NCBI RefSeq assembly: GCF_000755165.1
Contig: NC_025887.1
Location: 234,582-298,581 of the forward strand
Origin: Leishmania panamensis
Lineage: Eukaryota; Euglenozoa; Kinetoplastea; Trypanosomatida; Trypanosomatidae
Length of the DNA stretch: 64,000 nt
Direction of reading: 5' to 3'
The notes beneath the pieces were generated by a model. That model worked only from the letters and a program-made list of their open reading frames with translations, was not told the origin of the DNA and made no database searches. Shown one piece after another: positions 34,659 through 45,170 of this stretch (the stretch's first letter is position 1; the number at the start of each line of letters is the position of its first letter). The translations under genes and the position numbers were made by a program.

Positions 34659-35555
34659 ATGGTGTCGGAGGGTACAAAGATGAACATGATGCGGGGCAGC
34701 GTCGTTGTCAGTGCGGCGGCAGCGGCGCTGTACCTCGGCGCCACGGCGATGCTGCCCATCTTCCAGCTGAACGTCGACAAGCTCAACTCCTCCATCACAC
34801 AGTTTCTGTGGACAACGGACATCTACACCCCCCTCGGGGAGAAGCACATGTCTGTGAAGTCGTTCCTGAAGAATTGCGACAACCTGGTCACTGCGTTTCA
34901 GGTGGCGCAAGTGTCCACTCTTCTCGGCATCGCCGCCCTCACTCTGGCCTTTCTCTGTGCGGTCTTCCACATGACGCCAACCTTCACCCAGTCGAGGTAT
35001 CGCGTGCGCACAGTCTGTGGGGCGCCGATTTGCACTCTGTTGACAGTGGCTCTCATCGCAACTGGAGTGAACTGCTACCTCATGCACGCCATGTACGAGA
35101 ACAAGTGGTGTGAAAACTCAGCGTACGAGCCGATGGTCGCGACCCATTTCTCATCTCCCCCCACTTCGGCGCTCACTCAACCAAGCCGCAGGTATCTGCA
35201 TAAGGTGTGGCAGTACTGGCGGTTCTTCTCGATCCCACGTCTGAGCACGAAGCCTCGCCTGTCTCCGCAACCCAAGACCACCTTGGGGAAATCAGATGAC
35301 GCTGTTATGCTTATTTTGACTCACCGCCTCTTCGGGGACTGCAACCCGTTCGACGGCTGCATCGTCTCCTTCCGCGAGATGGGGTTCAAGGTTGTGGCAG
35401 GGTGGCAGGCAACGTGGGCGGCGCTGGCGGTGGCCATTACCGCCTTCTTCGCGGAGCTGATGGTGGTGATCGTTGGTGGCAGACGCCTCGTGGAAGCCGG
35501 TGTGGGCGAATCGGCCGTCGCACTGCTTCAGGGCGAGGACGAGCGCCTGCTGTAA
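34659..35555 (+). CDS. Four-helix membrane protein, amastin-like topology
   Basis: The protein has 298 residues. Four hydrophobic segments are visible at about 13-35, 85-105, 122-143 and 246-272, with a short first loop (about 36-84), a long second loop (about 144-245) and a hydrophilic tail. This spacing recalls the amastin/claudin type, and the gene lies 5 kb before the amastin cluster. However, the amastin signature C-x-[TS]-x-[WF]-G-x-K-x-x-C is absent. Cysteines at about 73, 120, 125, 139, 151, 228 and 234 could make disulfides in the loops. An alternative start is Met8. It may be a distant amastin relative or an unrelated tetraspan protein; sequence similarity must decide. Confidence 0.75.
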   Translation: MVSEGTKMNMMRGSVVVSAAAAALYLGATAMLPIFQLNVDKLNSSITQFLWTTDIYTPLGEKHMSVKSFLKNCDNLVTAFQVAQVSTLLGIAALTLAFLCAVFHMTPTFTQSRYRVRTVCGAPICTLLTVALIATGVNCYLMHAMYENKWCENSAYEPMVATHFSSPPTSALTQPSRRYLHKVWQYWRFFSIPRLSTKPRLSPQPKTTLGKSDDAVMLILTHRLFGDCNPFDGCIVSFREMGFKVVAGWQATWAALAVAITAFFAELMVVIVGGRRLVEAGVGESAVALLQGEDERLL

Positions 35556-37097
35556 GAGAGTCCCCTGCAGCATGGAAAACGGGGGAAAAAGAGCAATAGA
35601 GGCACAGGAGGGGGGAGGGGGGCGAGCGAAACACCTCACAATGAAAGAAAGCCAACACGCGTGCCCCACGCACACAACGCACGAGGACCGTATGCAAAAT
35701 CGACAAGGCCTCACAGGTTTCAGCTCGAAGTGGTAGCGAGAGGGGGGGGGGCGGGGAGGGAAGAGAACCAGCAAAGGCTGTAAGGGGATTTGTTTGATGA
35801 TGGCTGTGTTTCTCTCCGTCTTCGCTCGAGTTATGTCTGCTTACTGTGGCCTTTATCGGTGGTGCTGTGCGTGTGTGTGTGTGTGTGTGTGTGTCAGGGC
35901 AGCAGGAGTCGCTCTCGCTCTCCCCCTGTGTGGCTTTTCTCGCTCTTTTTCTCCGGCTTTTCCCTCATGCTTGAGACGCCTCTAGTCTCGTTCTTGTTTT
36001 TGTGCTTATGCTGTTCACGCCGCTCTCGTGCGTCTTCCCCCCCCCCACCCTCCTCCTCCTCCTTCCCTTCACTATTATCAGGCGGTCGCATCAATGCCAG
36101 CCCGTAGAGGGAGATACACTCACCCATACGCACACACACACACACGCTTACCGAACTGCCCCCCCCTCCTCTCGTGTGTGGATGGATGTGAAGTGTGTCT
36201 CCCTCTCCCCACCGTCTTTTCCCTTCATAGCTTTTTTGCTGTTGCTGAGTGCTTTTCTTCCTCATGCGTGTCACTCCGAGTTGCCACCAACGCCCCTCCT
36301 CCTCCCCTTCCGTCTTGGGCTTCTATGGGACCTTCTCTTCCACGCCCAACTGTCTGTGCAGACGAGGGAAAAGGGGAGGAGGAGAACAGGAGGAGGTGTG
36401 CTGTTGTGTGTACCTGTGCGCGCGTATCTCACCTTATTTTTCCTCCACTGATTTCTGCGTGCTCTTCCTCTTTTTCGTCCATCGCACCGCTGGTCTGCCT
36501 CTCTCACGCTGCTTGTCTGTGAGTCTGTGGGTGGGTGTATGTGCGCGTGTCGTGGCATTCAGAGTGTGAGGGAGGAGGAAGTTGGGGGAGAAGTGCGCAT
36601 CACAGCGGCAGTGCAGCATCCACCGAGGTGAATCTTCGTCTCCTACCTCACTCCCACCCTCACACATCTACACACGGCTTCACCACCTCCCCTCCTTCGC
36701 TACCTTCTTCCTCCCCCTTGTCCCATGGGTGCAAGTGCGGCACGTTTTCCCACTTACCGTAGAGACAAAACACACACACACACACATGTACAGGGAGATC
36801 ACTGTATGAGCAGAAGCTGACAGGGCGCATACACGCCTGCGCTCCCCCCTCCTCCTCCCTCTCAGCAGTCCCGCGTTTGCTAACACAAGCATAAGCGCGG
36901 ACATGTATACACATACGGAGGCACGCACCCACACATACACACACACATACACACCGCTCACTAACGCTGGCTTTTATGCTGCTCAGAGGAAAGAAGTATA
37001 CGAGAAGAACGCACGCGGATGCGCTCCCTCGCTGAGACGCCCCCTTCCCACCCTTCTCTAATTCATCCTCAAAGATAAGCGAGCAAAACGTAGAGGG
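35556..37097. other. Intergenic, no supported gene
   Basis: G-rich and GT-rich sequence near 35600-35900 is followed by C/T tracts and several CA repeats (36125-36145, 36766-36785, 36925-36950). This looks like 3'UTR plus 5' flank of the next small gene. No ORF shows family features. Confidence 0.5.
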
Positions 37098-37355
37098 ATG
37101 CTGCTCCTCAACGAAGAGGCACACCACTTCCTGAGTCTTTTCGCCACAACTCCGGAGGCAGTGCTCGACGACGTGTTGTGCAAAATGCTGGAGCGCGATC
37201 GTACCGGCGACGTGGCAAAACGTTTGTTGAGCTACATTGCGGTCACGGAAACTCATGGCTTCGTCAACCTTGAGCCTGCTGAACGGTTGGAAGAGTTGAT
37301 GGAACTCTTCCAACAGAAGACCGGCGCTGCGGCTCGTACAGCCTTATCTTCATGA
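37098..37355 (+). CDS. Small acidic helical protein (85 residues)
   Basis: The sequence from the ATG at 37098 has balanced amino-acid use and looks like a compact helical protein. It has LLNEEAHHFLSLFATTPEAV at the front, a central VLCKMLERDRTGDVAKRLL stretch and a C-terminal LEPAERLEELMELFQQ helix. There is no signal peptide or membrane segment. I do not recognise the family. The clear change in composition against the UTR-like flanks on both sides supports a real gene. Chance is less likely than for the pyrimidine-derived ORFs nearby. Confidence 0.6.
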   Translation: MLLLNEEAHHFLSLFATTPEAVLDDVLCKMLERDRTGDVAKRLLSYIAVTETHGFVNLEPAERLEELMELFQQKTGAAARTALSS

Positions 37356-38735
37356 TCAGCTGCTCCTGCACAAAGCCGCCGACATTACAGGTGGCGTGCG
37401 TAGGACATGTAGAGCCCCACCTCTGCGCACCCGCTGCTGCAGCACGTAGATACACAGGAGACACTGGTGTCGAGCTGGAAACGTGGCCAGCGTGTGTGTG
37501 TGTGGTGGGGGGGTGGGTGGGTGGGTGGATGGGTATGTGTGAGGCGTCTATCTCTCCCCCCCCCCACTGTAGTACAGCCTCCTGATTACAGTAACGCAGT
37601 GGAGCGTCGTCTTTGCAGTTGTGTGGAAGTTGTCTGGGTGCTTTCCGATTCTTACTTGTGTCCTGATTTGTGTGTGTAGTTGGGCTGGGGTCTCCCTTCT
37701 CTGTCGCTGCATCCTCCTCCTCCCATCTACTGAAAATTGCTCTGTAGAAGCACCAATACAGACGAAAAGAAAAGCCAAAGACACACACCCCTACTGCAGC
37801 TGTTTACGACGGTGCCATCCCACCCCTTGTCTTTGCTCTCCTTCTGCTGGGCTTTGAACGGCAGCAGCAGTCCTAGCGTCCCTCACCATTGCAAGAGTGC
37901 CGCTGGTGGATGTCAGTCGAGGCTTCGCTATTCTCACATCCACGCCTACACGTGCAGCGACGCTCTTTCGTAGATATTTGCGCTCCCCCCTTCTCTCTCT
38001 GTTTTTTCTCCATCCGGCCATCTCTTTCCTCCCGCCCCCGCCCCCTCCTTCCGTCACCTCCACCCCCTCTGGCACACACACACACACACACACACGCAGT
38101 CTCCATAAGCGTGAAGGACGGCAATTCAGCTCGATGTCTCTTTTCGCCTGCGTCCTTTTCGCTCTTGCCTTGTCCTCTCTTCCCTCCTCCCGTGCGTGTC
38201 GGCCTGGCCTGACCTGGCCCCTCCCCTCTCCTCTCCTCTCTTCCCCTTTCTGGACCCTCGTACCCCCCCCTCTCTCTCGCTCGCTCGCTCATTCAAAAGT
38301 GCCCCGCTCACAAACACAAGCAACGCACAATCACAGATCAGCTGCGCACTTGTCTTCCTCTGTGTACGTGTAGTGCCCCTGCCTTAGAGGGGAGCGCCTC
38401 CCTGTCATCGCTGTCTGCTTCCCGGTGTCATCACTCACAGATTTTCCTCTCGTTTCGTCAGCTTTGTTGTTGTCGTCGTGGTGGTTGTGGTTGTTGCTGC
38501 TGCTGTGGAGGGATTTTTCGTTCCTTTCGACTCTGCTGCTTCCCGCTGTACTTTTTTCCTTTCGCGGTTGTTGAGTCCGCTGGTCCTCTCACTCACTCTC
38601 TCTGGGACGAGCTTCCACTCGCTCTTAGGGCGAGTGCTAAGTCATTGCCTAGACGGTGGCACGTTGCCGTTCTCCTCCTTCCCCCTTTCTGCGCTCGCGC
38701 CTCATCACACGCTGCTGAGGTCTCCCGCTGCAGCC
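37356..38735. other. Intergenic, 5' flank of the J-domain gene
   Basis: C-runs, GGGT repeats (37505-37533), a CA repeat (38073-38096) and long C/T tracts are present. The reading frame of the J-domain protein stays open upstream to 38478, but that extension encodes hydrophobic, repetitive text from the pyrimidine tract and is probably 5'UTR. Confidence 0.5.
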
Positions 38736-39644
38736 ATGCAGACCCTCTACGACATTCTCAACGTGCCGATGGGTGCCTCACAAAACGAGCTTCAGCACGC
38801 GTACCGGCGTCTTTTCACTCGCTACCACCCAGACCGCTGCTACCACGACAACGACAGCGTGGCGTACAATACAAACCGCAAACTGGACAAGGAACGGATG
38901 AGCCTTCTCCAGAAAGCGTACAAGGTGCTGGCTAACCCACAAAAGCGAACCGAGTATGACGCCCACCTAGCCCAAAAGCTGGCGAGCGACTCTGCCACGT
39001 ATCACCTGGTTCCCCAGCAGGTTCGCCGTCTGCAAGGCATGACACAGCCACAGGTGTTTGCATTCGGCGGCGGTGCTATCAGGAGCGTAAGTGGTATAGC
39101 AGGCGACGTGAAGGCGATGGAGATGCCGACGGTGAACGGCAGCAGTGTGTCTGCAACAGCAGGCGTCGCATCTGCTGCTAGACAGCTCACCTCTACACAG
39201 GAAGGAGCTTGTCGCGGTGGTGCCGTGCATCTGCAATATGCGAACCCCATGACACGAGCATTGGCTACCCCATTCAGTGTTGCAGAAAAATCAGCTACGA
39301 CAGTGCAGGAGGAGGGCGTAGACTTTGCGAAGTCGCCGTTAACGCACACACTTTCGTACGTACCAGTCGTGTACACGGCCTCGGTGTCCATGCGACGCTG
39401 TTCAGATGACACCTTGCCAGTGCCTACAATGGAGGAAGGCTCCTTTAAAGTAGATCTCGCGGTTCCCACTGACAATACCGCTGCACCAGACGCCCAGACC
39501 TCCACTGCTTGGCCGCAGGTTTCTCAGCAGCACCAGGAGCAGCCATCAGCAGCATCACCAACTGCGGTGCCCTTCGCTTTGTCGGATGTCCAACTGCCAC
39601 GCCGCATCCGTATCATTGAAGAGCATCTCGTCATCCTCGTGTGA
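38736..39644 (+). CDS. J-domain (DnaJ/Hsp40) protein
   Basis: The protein has 302 residues from the ATG at 38736. The start was chosen because the J domain begins at once, MQTLYDILNV. The J domain covers about residues 1-72: helix I, helix II (ELQHAYRRLFTRY), the essential HPD motif at 31-33, and helix III ending in LQKAYKVLANPQKRTEYD. The domain should stimulate the ATPase of an Hsp70 partner. There is no Gly/Phe region, zinc-finger CxxCxGxG repeat or membrane anchor, so it is a type III (class C) J protein. The remaining 230 residues are Ala/Ser/Thr-rich and not recognised. HPD is followed by RCYHDND, and the loop to helix III is longer than usual. Trypanosomatids have many such divergent J proteins. 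Confidence 0.85.
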   Translation: MQTLYDILNVPMGASQNELQHAYRRLFTRYHPDRCYHDNDSVAYNTNRKLDKERMSLLQKAYKVLANPQKRTEYDAHLAQKLASDSATYHLVPQQVRRLQGMTQPQVFAFGGGAIRSVSGIAGDVKAMEMPTVNGSSVSATAGVASAARQLTSTQEGACRGGAVHLQYANPMTRALATPFSVAEKSATTVQEEGVDFAKSPLTHTLSYVPVVYTASVSMRRCSDDTLPVPTMEEGSFKVDLAVPTDNTAAPDAQTSTAWPQVSQQHQEQPSAASPTAVPFALSDVQLPRRIRIIEEHLVILV

Positions 39645-39872
39645 GGCTGCTAAGCCCAATCACCTCCCGACCGCTCCACTCACATCGGTACATACCCCTT
39701 CCCCTGCGCCTACCCACCCCACCCACCCCGCCCCGCTTCGACCTCTCTCCCATCCCCCACAGGCGCACTCCCCCTACCGAGACACTTACAAAAAAGTCAG
39801 GATGATAAACTTGCACAGAAAAGACAGCACCGCAGTGCCGTACTTCGCAGCACCTCAGCTCAACAGCTTTCA
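39645..39872. other. 3' flank of the J-domain gene
   Basis: C-rich sequence without coding features joins abruptly to amastin-type UTR repeat at about 39873. Confidence 0.5.
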
Positions 39873-39930
39873 CTCTCCTTGCCCTTGGCCCCTCCTATTT
39901 TCTCTTCTCTCTCGTGCTTTGCTTCCTCGT
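39873..39930 (+). repeat. Fragment of amastin-type 3'UTR repeat before gap 1
   Basis: These 58 bases (from ctccttgcccttggcccctc to the gap) match the repeat at about 90-146 almost base for base. An amastin 3'UTR-type sequence therefore precedes the first visible amastin. This hints at another amastin copy lost in the gap, or at a misjoin here. Confidence 0.6.
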
Positions 39931-40030
39931 NNNNNNNNNNNNNNNNNNNNNNNNNNNNNNNNNNNNNNNNNNNNNNNNNNNNNNNNNNNNNNNNNNNNNN
40001 NNNNNNNNNNNNNNNNNNNNNNNNNNNNNN
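39931..40030. other. Assembly gap 1 (100 N)
   Basis: Exactly 100 N, a conventional placeholder for an unknown length. The left side is amastin 3'UTR-type repeat, the right side amastin 5' flank. Confidence 0.95.
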
Positions 40031-40108
40031 CCCCCTCGCCACCCTCCCTGTCCACCGCATTGCCGTCTCGCCTGCCCACCCCTGCACGTTGGTCGTGCGT
40101 CTGCCAAA

Positions 40109-40669
40109 ATGGTGTTCACCGTCACCCTTCTGCTCTACGCGGTCCTCCAGTTCATCGCGTTCATCTTTGTGCTCGTGGCCACGCCCCTCGACATGTTTCG
40201 CGTGAAGGATTTGGGTAGATTTGGCAACACGCCTTGCCTGACACTGTGGGGCGGGAAGGAGAACTGCAACACCGTGAGGAGCGACACCAGTTATGTCGAA
40301 TTGTGGTCCTTCTGCCCCGATCGCCTTGCTAGGTTTCGCTTGGCTGAGGTGTTCGCTGTCATCTCCATCTTCGTGTACGGCTCGGCGGTCCTCCTCGGTT
40401 TCATTGTGGTGTTCTGCTGCACTTGCCTCCGCTGGATCTGCCTTGCGCTCAACATCGGTGGAGCTCTCACAGTGTGCGTCGTGTGGGTGCTCATGGTGTT
40501 TGACTACCAGCACGCCGATGGCCTTTGCCCGGCCATCAACACCCGCTTTAACTTCGGTAACGGCTTCGGGCTGTTCTTGGCGGCCAACTTCCTGGACATC
40601 ATCAACATAGTGCTTTTGCTGATCCCTTGCAAGCCCATGGACCCGAGTAAGGAAAACACGCAGTGGTAG
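40109..40669 (+). CDS. Amastin surface glycoprotein family, copy 1 (delta-type)
   Basis: The protein has 186 residues from the ATG at 40109. Membrane helices lie at about 4-24, 80-101, 109-132 and 151-173. The amastin signature is perfect at residues 43-53, CLTLWGGKENC. Amastins are kinetoplastid four-helix surface proteins, many of them up-regulated in the intracellular amastigote stage through 3'UTR elements. The 5' flank (40031-40105) is almost the same as that before the copy at 48365, and the first 60 residues differ little, which suggests recent duplication or gene conversion. The C-terminal tail is short (KPMDPSKENTQW) compared with the expanded tails of the other copies. Delta-type assignment rests on the association with tuzin genes. 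Confidence 0.93.
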   Translation: MVFTVTLLLYAVLQFIAFIFVLVATPLDMFRVKDLGRFGNTPCLTLWGGKENCNTVRSDTSYVELWSFCPDRLARFRLAEVFAVISIFVYGSAVLLGFIVVFCCTCLRWICLALNIGGALTVCVVWVLMVFDYQHADGLCPAINTRFNFGNGFGLFLAANFLDIINIVLLLIPCKPMDPSKENTQW

Positions 40670-41260
40670 ACGCGGCGAAGGGGAGACGGAGAGGGCCGTC
40701 GGACGCGGCGGCACTTGGGCGGTGGATGGGCAGCACCGCAGCGCACCGAGAGGAGTCACGCGCACTATGCGCTCCTCCCGTCACCTCCTACGCCGGTGCG
40801 CTTCTGCCGCCCTCATGCGCCCTCTTCCGTTTGTCCTCCGCCAACACGAGTCGTGTGGGCGCTCAGCACGTGCGTGCCCTCCTCCTCCCCACGCCATCTC
40901 TGCCCTCTCCCTTCCGTGCGTCTTTGCCTTCCTACTGCGCCCCCTGCCTCGCGGGCTGTGCGCGTCCGGCAGCTCTGCACCCGTGCCTCGCCGGGGCCCT
41001 CTGTATTCTCTCTTTTGTGCTTTACTTTTGTTGCCTGTGTGTGCCGTGCCGCCCCCCTGCGCGTGCGCTCTTTCGCGTACACTTTGCTGTCCAACTCGCC
41101 TATGCCCGCAGAGTCGTCGCGGCCACTGCCGCCCACCGCCCTTCTCCGAGCGGATGGGTGGAGGGGACGCCGAGCCCTTTGGTGCTGCCCATGGGAGGGC
41201 GGCGCAACATGCGGCTTCGGCCTCCCTCTCTCTGGTGCCCGTCGCCTCGCGCGCCTCTCC
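40670..41260 (+). repeat. Amastin copy 1 3'UTR, repeated sequence
   Basis: After the stop codon the sequence matches the 3' flanks of the other copies at 47556 and 48983. Examples are ggtggatgggcagcaccgca, ctgcgccccctgcctcgcgg and ccggggccctctgtattctc. This is the region in which amastin mRNAs carry stage-regulating elements in Leishmania. No coding region is supported. Confidence 0.65.
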
Positions 41261-41811
41261 TTGCCGCCTCTCACCACTTCGTAGCCTCTGCCTGCTCTGC
41301 CCGCACGGCTGTCTCCGCGTCGCCCCCTCAGGCACGCCGAAGATACCGTTGACGAAAGGGAGCCAAGTGGGTGGCGCCGTCGCTGTGGCAGGCGATCGAC
41401 ACGGGCGAGGTGAGCGAAGGGGTGCCGAGCGACCAGACTGGTGAGGAGGCGGAAGGGGGCCACAGATGCGGAGGCACTGGGGCGGTGTACGGGCGGCGCC
41501 GCAGCAGACGGAGAGAACCCACGCGCACCGCCCAGCCACTTGCCCGCACGTGCCGCCCCTCCCCTCTCCACGCCCGCACTTCCCCCGGTGCGTGCGTCTT
41601 TGCCTTCTAACTGTGCCCTCCTCCCCAGGGCCTTTTCTCTTCTCTTTCGTGCTTTCCTTCCTCGTGTAGGGGTCGCTGTGCTGCTCTGCGTGTGTGACTG
41701 CGCATGCAGGACGTGTTGTGCATGTGCGCTGACGTGCGCCAGTGCGAGACGCACGCCCCCGTCGTGGCCCCTCTCCTTCCCTCTCTTATTTCCCGTGCCC
41801 TGCGTTGTTGC
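41261..41811 (+). repeat. 0.55-kb direct repeat, left copy
   Basis: This block starts ttgccgcctctcaccacttc and continues through aggcacgccgaagataccgt, gaggtgagcgaaggggtgcc and gcggcgccgcagcagacgga into the amastin UTR repeat, ending at gap 2. The same order is found at 46633-47268, which carries an extra segment of about 80 bases. It is a duplicated piece of amastin downstream sequence. Confidence 0.7.
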
Positions 41812-41911
41812 NNNNNNNNNNNNNNNNNNNNNNNNNNNNNNNNNNNNNNNNNNNNNNNNNNNNNNNNNNNNNNNNNNNNNNNNNNNNNNNNNNNNNNNNN
41901 NNNNNNNNNNN
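41812..41911. other. Assembly gap 2 (100 N)
   Basis: Exactly 100 N. The left side is amastin UTR repeat, the right side the interior of a tuzin pseudogene. The N-terminal half of that tuzin is probably in the gap. Confidence 0.95.
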
Positions 41912-42730
41912 CCCCTGCACTCGTGGTGGCCACCTTGACCGACACTCACCATGAATACACAAGCAGCCCGGCAGAGCCGCTGTGTTGACTGCGCTCGGCG
42001 GTGCGCAAGGAGCACAGGCCCGCCCTCTTCGTTGAGGTGCGTAGGGGCGAGGCCACGCTCAGCTGCATCGTGAAGGCGATGAAGGCGCCGAACCTGGAGT
42101 GCTGCGGGGACCACTGGGGGGCCATCGCCGACACCTTTACCGAGGCGGCGAAGATCCACGGCGAGCCCCTCATCTTGGCTCTCACACTGCGAGAGGGGGT
42201 GCGAGCTGTCGCGGGTGTACAGCGAGTCCGCCCTGTTCGCCTCTGCTCGCCGGCTGTGCCACGTCGCCTACGAAGTTGCCTTGGAGTCGCTGACGACGCA
42301 GAATGTGCTGCTGCCGCGGCTCGGTTTCTACTCGGTGCCGAACTTTACCGCTCGGCAGGTGCTGCAGTGCACCGAGCACACGGTGGACGCCACGCCGATG
42401 GTGCGCTTCCTTGAGGTGATGGGGACGCACCGCAGCGACAGTGGCAAGCTTCTGGCGGCTGTGCGGCACCGCAGTGTGCCGGTTGTGGATTACATAGGTG
42501 AGAGGCTGCTGAGGGCGATGCGGCAGGCCGAGGCTGCTTGAGCCAGCTCCAGGTCGCTGCGGGTGGCAGTGAAGAGGCTGGCTGAGGCGGAGTACTAGGT
42601 CGGACAGCAGAATAGCCCTGGCGTGCTGCGCGGTGCGGAGCTGAAGGGGATCGTGCTGTACGACCCGGTGCGCGACCGATGGATGTTCACGCACAAAGCC
42701 CATCACACCGCTGCGCGCTGCTGCCTGTAG
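41912..42730 (+). pseudogene. Tuzin pseudogene 1 (C-terminal part)
   Basis: The translation follows tuzin, the putative P-loop NTPase/membrane protein interleaved with delta-amastins: RPALFVEVRRGEATL, IVKAMKAPNLECCGD, ARRLCHVAYEVALESLT, LLPRLGFYSVPNFT, and near the end YDPVRDRWMFTHK. It is clearly dead. There is an in-frame TGA at 41986-41988, a frameshift near 42200 in a G-run (where REG should be followed by ELSRVYSES), a TGA at 42539-42541 and a TAG at 42596-42598. The natural stop is at 42728-42730. The Walker A region before KEHRPA has lost its GKS. The N-terminal half is missing at the gap. Family assignment is from memory of tuzin sequences. Confidence 0.8.
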
Positions 42731-44009
42731 CCCTCCAAAGGACGTGGACACGATGCGGCTGCTGTGGTGAGTGTGATGGACCACCGACCCGGCGCCCCGC
42801 GAGACCGGCCTGGAGCCGAGCAGGCCATGGCGATAAATGCCGGAGGAGGAGATACGATGCCAGCGCTCATCTTGGTGAAGGACTGGCCGGCCATCTCTCG
42901 ACCTCGCTGCATCGCCCTCCTTCCTCCCCTTTGCCTTTCGGCTCCCATTCGCGCGTGTCTCTCTCTCTCGCTGCTTACCTTGCTTGCACCGCCATGCACG
43001 ACGAACGTGCCTACGACGTGGCACTGGGTGCGGTGGGAGGGGGTGGATTGGCCAGTAGGGAGGCAGGAGGGGCTGCAGCAGCGGTAGACGGGGCGTGAGG
43101 AGGGGGCGCTGGCGGGCCTCTCCTGCCTCCCTCCCTCGCCGGCCGTCGCATGCGTAGGTGTGCTCTGTTCGCTCTCATCTACTATCACCCCCCCCCTTCA
43201 AACACACACACGCAGTCCCCCGCGCGCCTCGCCAGGAGGTGAGGGTCAGCGCGGTGCGTTGACGCCAGAGGCAATAGTGCGGAATGCCGGGGGGTGGAGA
43301 CAGATGGGTGCGTCCTCGGCGCAGCCCCCCCATGCGCCGCCGCTGTCGCGCTCGATGTGTCGTCTCCCTCTCGCTGCCCCTCGCATCGCCTTTCTCTTCG
43401 CTCCTGTCCTCTCTCTCTCTGGGCACACGCGCTGCTGCTGCGATGCCTCCCCCCACCCCTCCCTCGCCGTCTTGGCCGCACGCCAGGCGGACACCCGCCC
43501 CCCTCCCCTCTCCCACCGCGTGTGCCGTTTGGCTGTCGGCTCAGGGCGGACAGCGCCGTGCTGCCCGACACATCTCGGTGGAGGCGAGCTGAAAAGGGTG
43601 ACCGAAAACGCGCGAAACGGCGGCGAGACGGCACCGCCTCTGCTCCCCTACCTCTGCTCCGCCGCTTGTACGTGTGCGCTTGGCTGGTGTCCTGGGGCCT
43701 CTGCGGGCGGCAGTGCTGCAGGCGAGGAGGAGCGGTGCGGCTCGCACCTACGCACCTCTTGCCCGCCCACCCGCAAAGGCACGCACGCTTTGGCACCGCC
43801 CTCCCCTCTGGACTCTTCGTATCGGTGGCGTTGCGCTTGGAAAGTCGCGAAGGGCGGGCTGCTGCGAGGACGGGCGCCTTGCGCTTGAGTCGTCGCCATT
43901 GCGCCCCACCACCGTGTCGGCCATGCTGCGCCCGGCACCGCTGCGTACGCGCCTACCGAGCCAGGCGTGCCGCCACCGCTCGCCGTGTCGCTGGGGTCCC
44001 ACCGGAGAA
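42731..44009. other. Spacer between the two tuzin pseudogenes
   Basis: The stretch includes a C/T-rich tract near 43170-43200 and several long chance ORFs (43160-43888, 43294-44376) that lack family motifs. Part of 43650-44009 may be the badly decayed start of tuzin 2 or its 5' flank; I cannot separate these by eye. Confidence 0.4.
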
Positions 44010-45170
44010 GACAGCTGCGACGGAGGGCGTGTGCAAGCTCCTGAGCCACCCCAAGTGCTTGCGGGTCGCCGAGTGGGTGCGCTCCGCTGGGCCCTCGGAG
44101 GCCGACGAGGTGGAGGGCCCCGCGTGCATCCTGGGCCATCGCGGCTGGCGGGCACCACGCGCCTGGACCTGCTGGGGGCCTCTGACACCCGCCGCAGGGC
44201 GCACCTGTCCCAGCGGGACCACCACATCAGATGCGCAGCCTCTACTCGGGGCGCGTGACGGAGCGGGACCGGCGATGCATGGCGGCCAGGTACGCCGGCA
44301 TCCCCCCCCCCCCGCCAGCGTCGCTTTCTGCGGCGCGTTTTCGCTGTTTGGGTGGAACTGCAAGCGCACCACCTGATGCGCCAGCGCTCCTCGGAGATGC
44401 GCTTTGCGGTGAGGACGCTCTGCAAGAAAGCACCTCCCGGAGCGTCCACTACCGCCGACGCGGCGCACCAGCTGTCCAGGCAGACTCGCCGAGAGGCGCT
44501 GGAGCGCTGGATTCGGCCGGTGTTTCAGCAGCTGGACACAGCGCACCCTCGCATTGCGGTGATCACCGGGCCCTTTGGGTGTGGTAAGAGCTCGCTGTGC
44601 CGCGCTGCAATGCGCGAGGACGGCATGGTTGGCGTGGTCGTGGACGTGCGCGTGAGGGAGGACCCGCTGCGCCGCGTCATTAAGGCCCTTGGTGTGCCGC
44701 ACGTGGAGGCCTGCGGCGACGCGCTCGACTTCATCTCCGAGGCATGCTGCAGGGCCAAGTCCATGATGGGTGGAAAGACGCCCGTGAGTGTGCTAGGGCT
44801 GCGTGAGGCGGACAGCCTGGCGCGTGTGTACAACGAGGCGCTGGCGCTGGCGTGCGAGCGCCGCGTGTGCCACGTCGTGGTGGAGGTGCCCCTTGAGGCG
44901 CTAACCGTGACGAGCACGCGTTGCTGCCGCGCTTGGACTTCGGCACGGAGGCGTTTCTGGATACCGTGGCCACGAGCCGCGCCGACCTGGATGAGCTGCT
45001 TGGTGCTGCTCATCAGCTCCGTGGGGCGATGACACGCCGCTCAAGATGGCTGTAAGGCGCCTGGCGCAGCTGCCATACGGCGAGGCCCTCGATGACAGCA
45101 GCCTCGCCCACCCCTCGCTGCACGACGTGGTCTTCTGCAATCCCGTGCGGGTGTTTGGCTCTTCAAGGGC
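44010..45170 (+). pseudogene. Tuzin pseudogene 2, Walker A retained
   Basis: This is a second tuzin copy, with coding-like text from about 44010 (EGVCKLLSHPKCLRVAEWVR). The best part is the frame 44352-44905: EALERWIRPVFQQLD, the P-loop ITGPFGCGKSSLCR (44562-44603), VVVDVRVREDPLR, VIKALGVPHVEACGD and ERRVCHVVVEVPLEALT. The frame then shifts (about 44905-44925) to LLPRLDFGTEAFLD and shifts again near 45028 to AVRRLAQLPYGEALDD and HDVVFCNPVRVFG. Upstream shifts occur near 44150, 44230 and at a C13 run near 44305. At least four breaks make a functional protein unlikely, although shifts at homopolymers could be sequencing errors. It is a different paralogue from tuzin 1, not a copy of it. Confidence 0.75.

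Noticed and set aside
38478..38735. N-terminal extension of the J-domain protein to an upstream ATG
   Set aside because: The extension encodes Val/Ala/Ser/Leu-rich repetitive text from pyrimidine and GTT repeats, while the J domain starts exactly at the ATG at 38736.
40813..42159. 448-residue minus-strand ORF spanning gap 2
   Set aside because: The frame is held open by the 100 N and by antisense of repeat sequence; no motif is visible.
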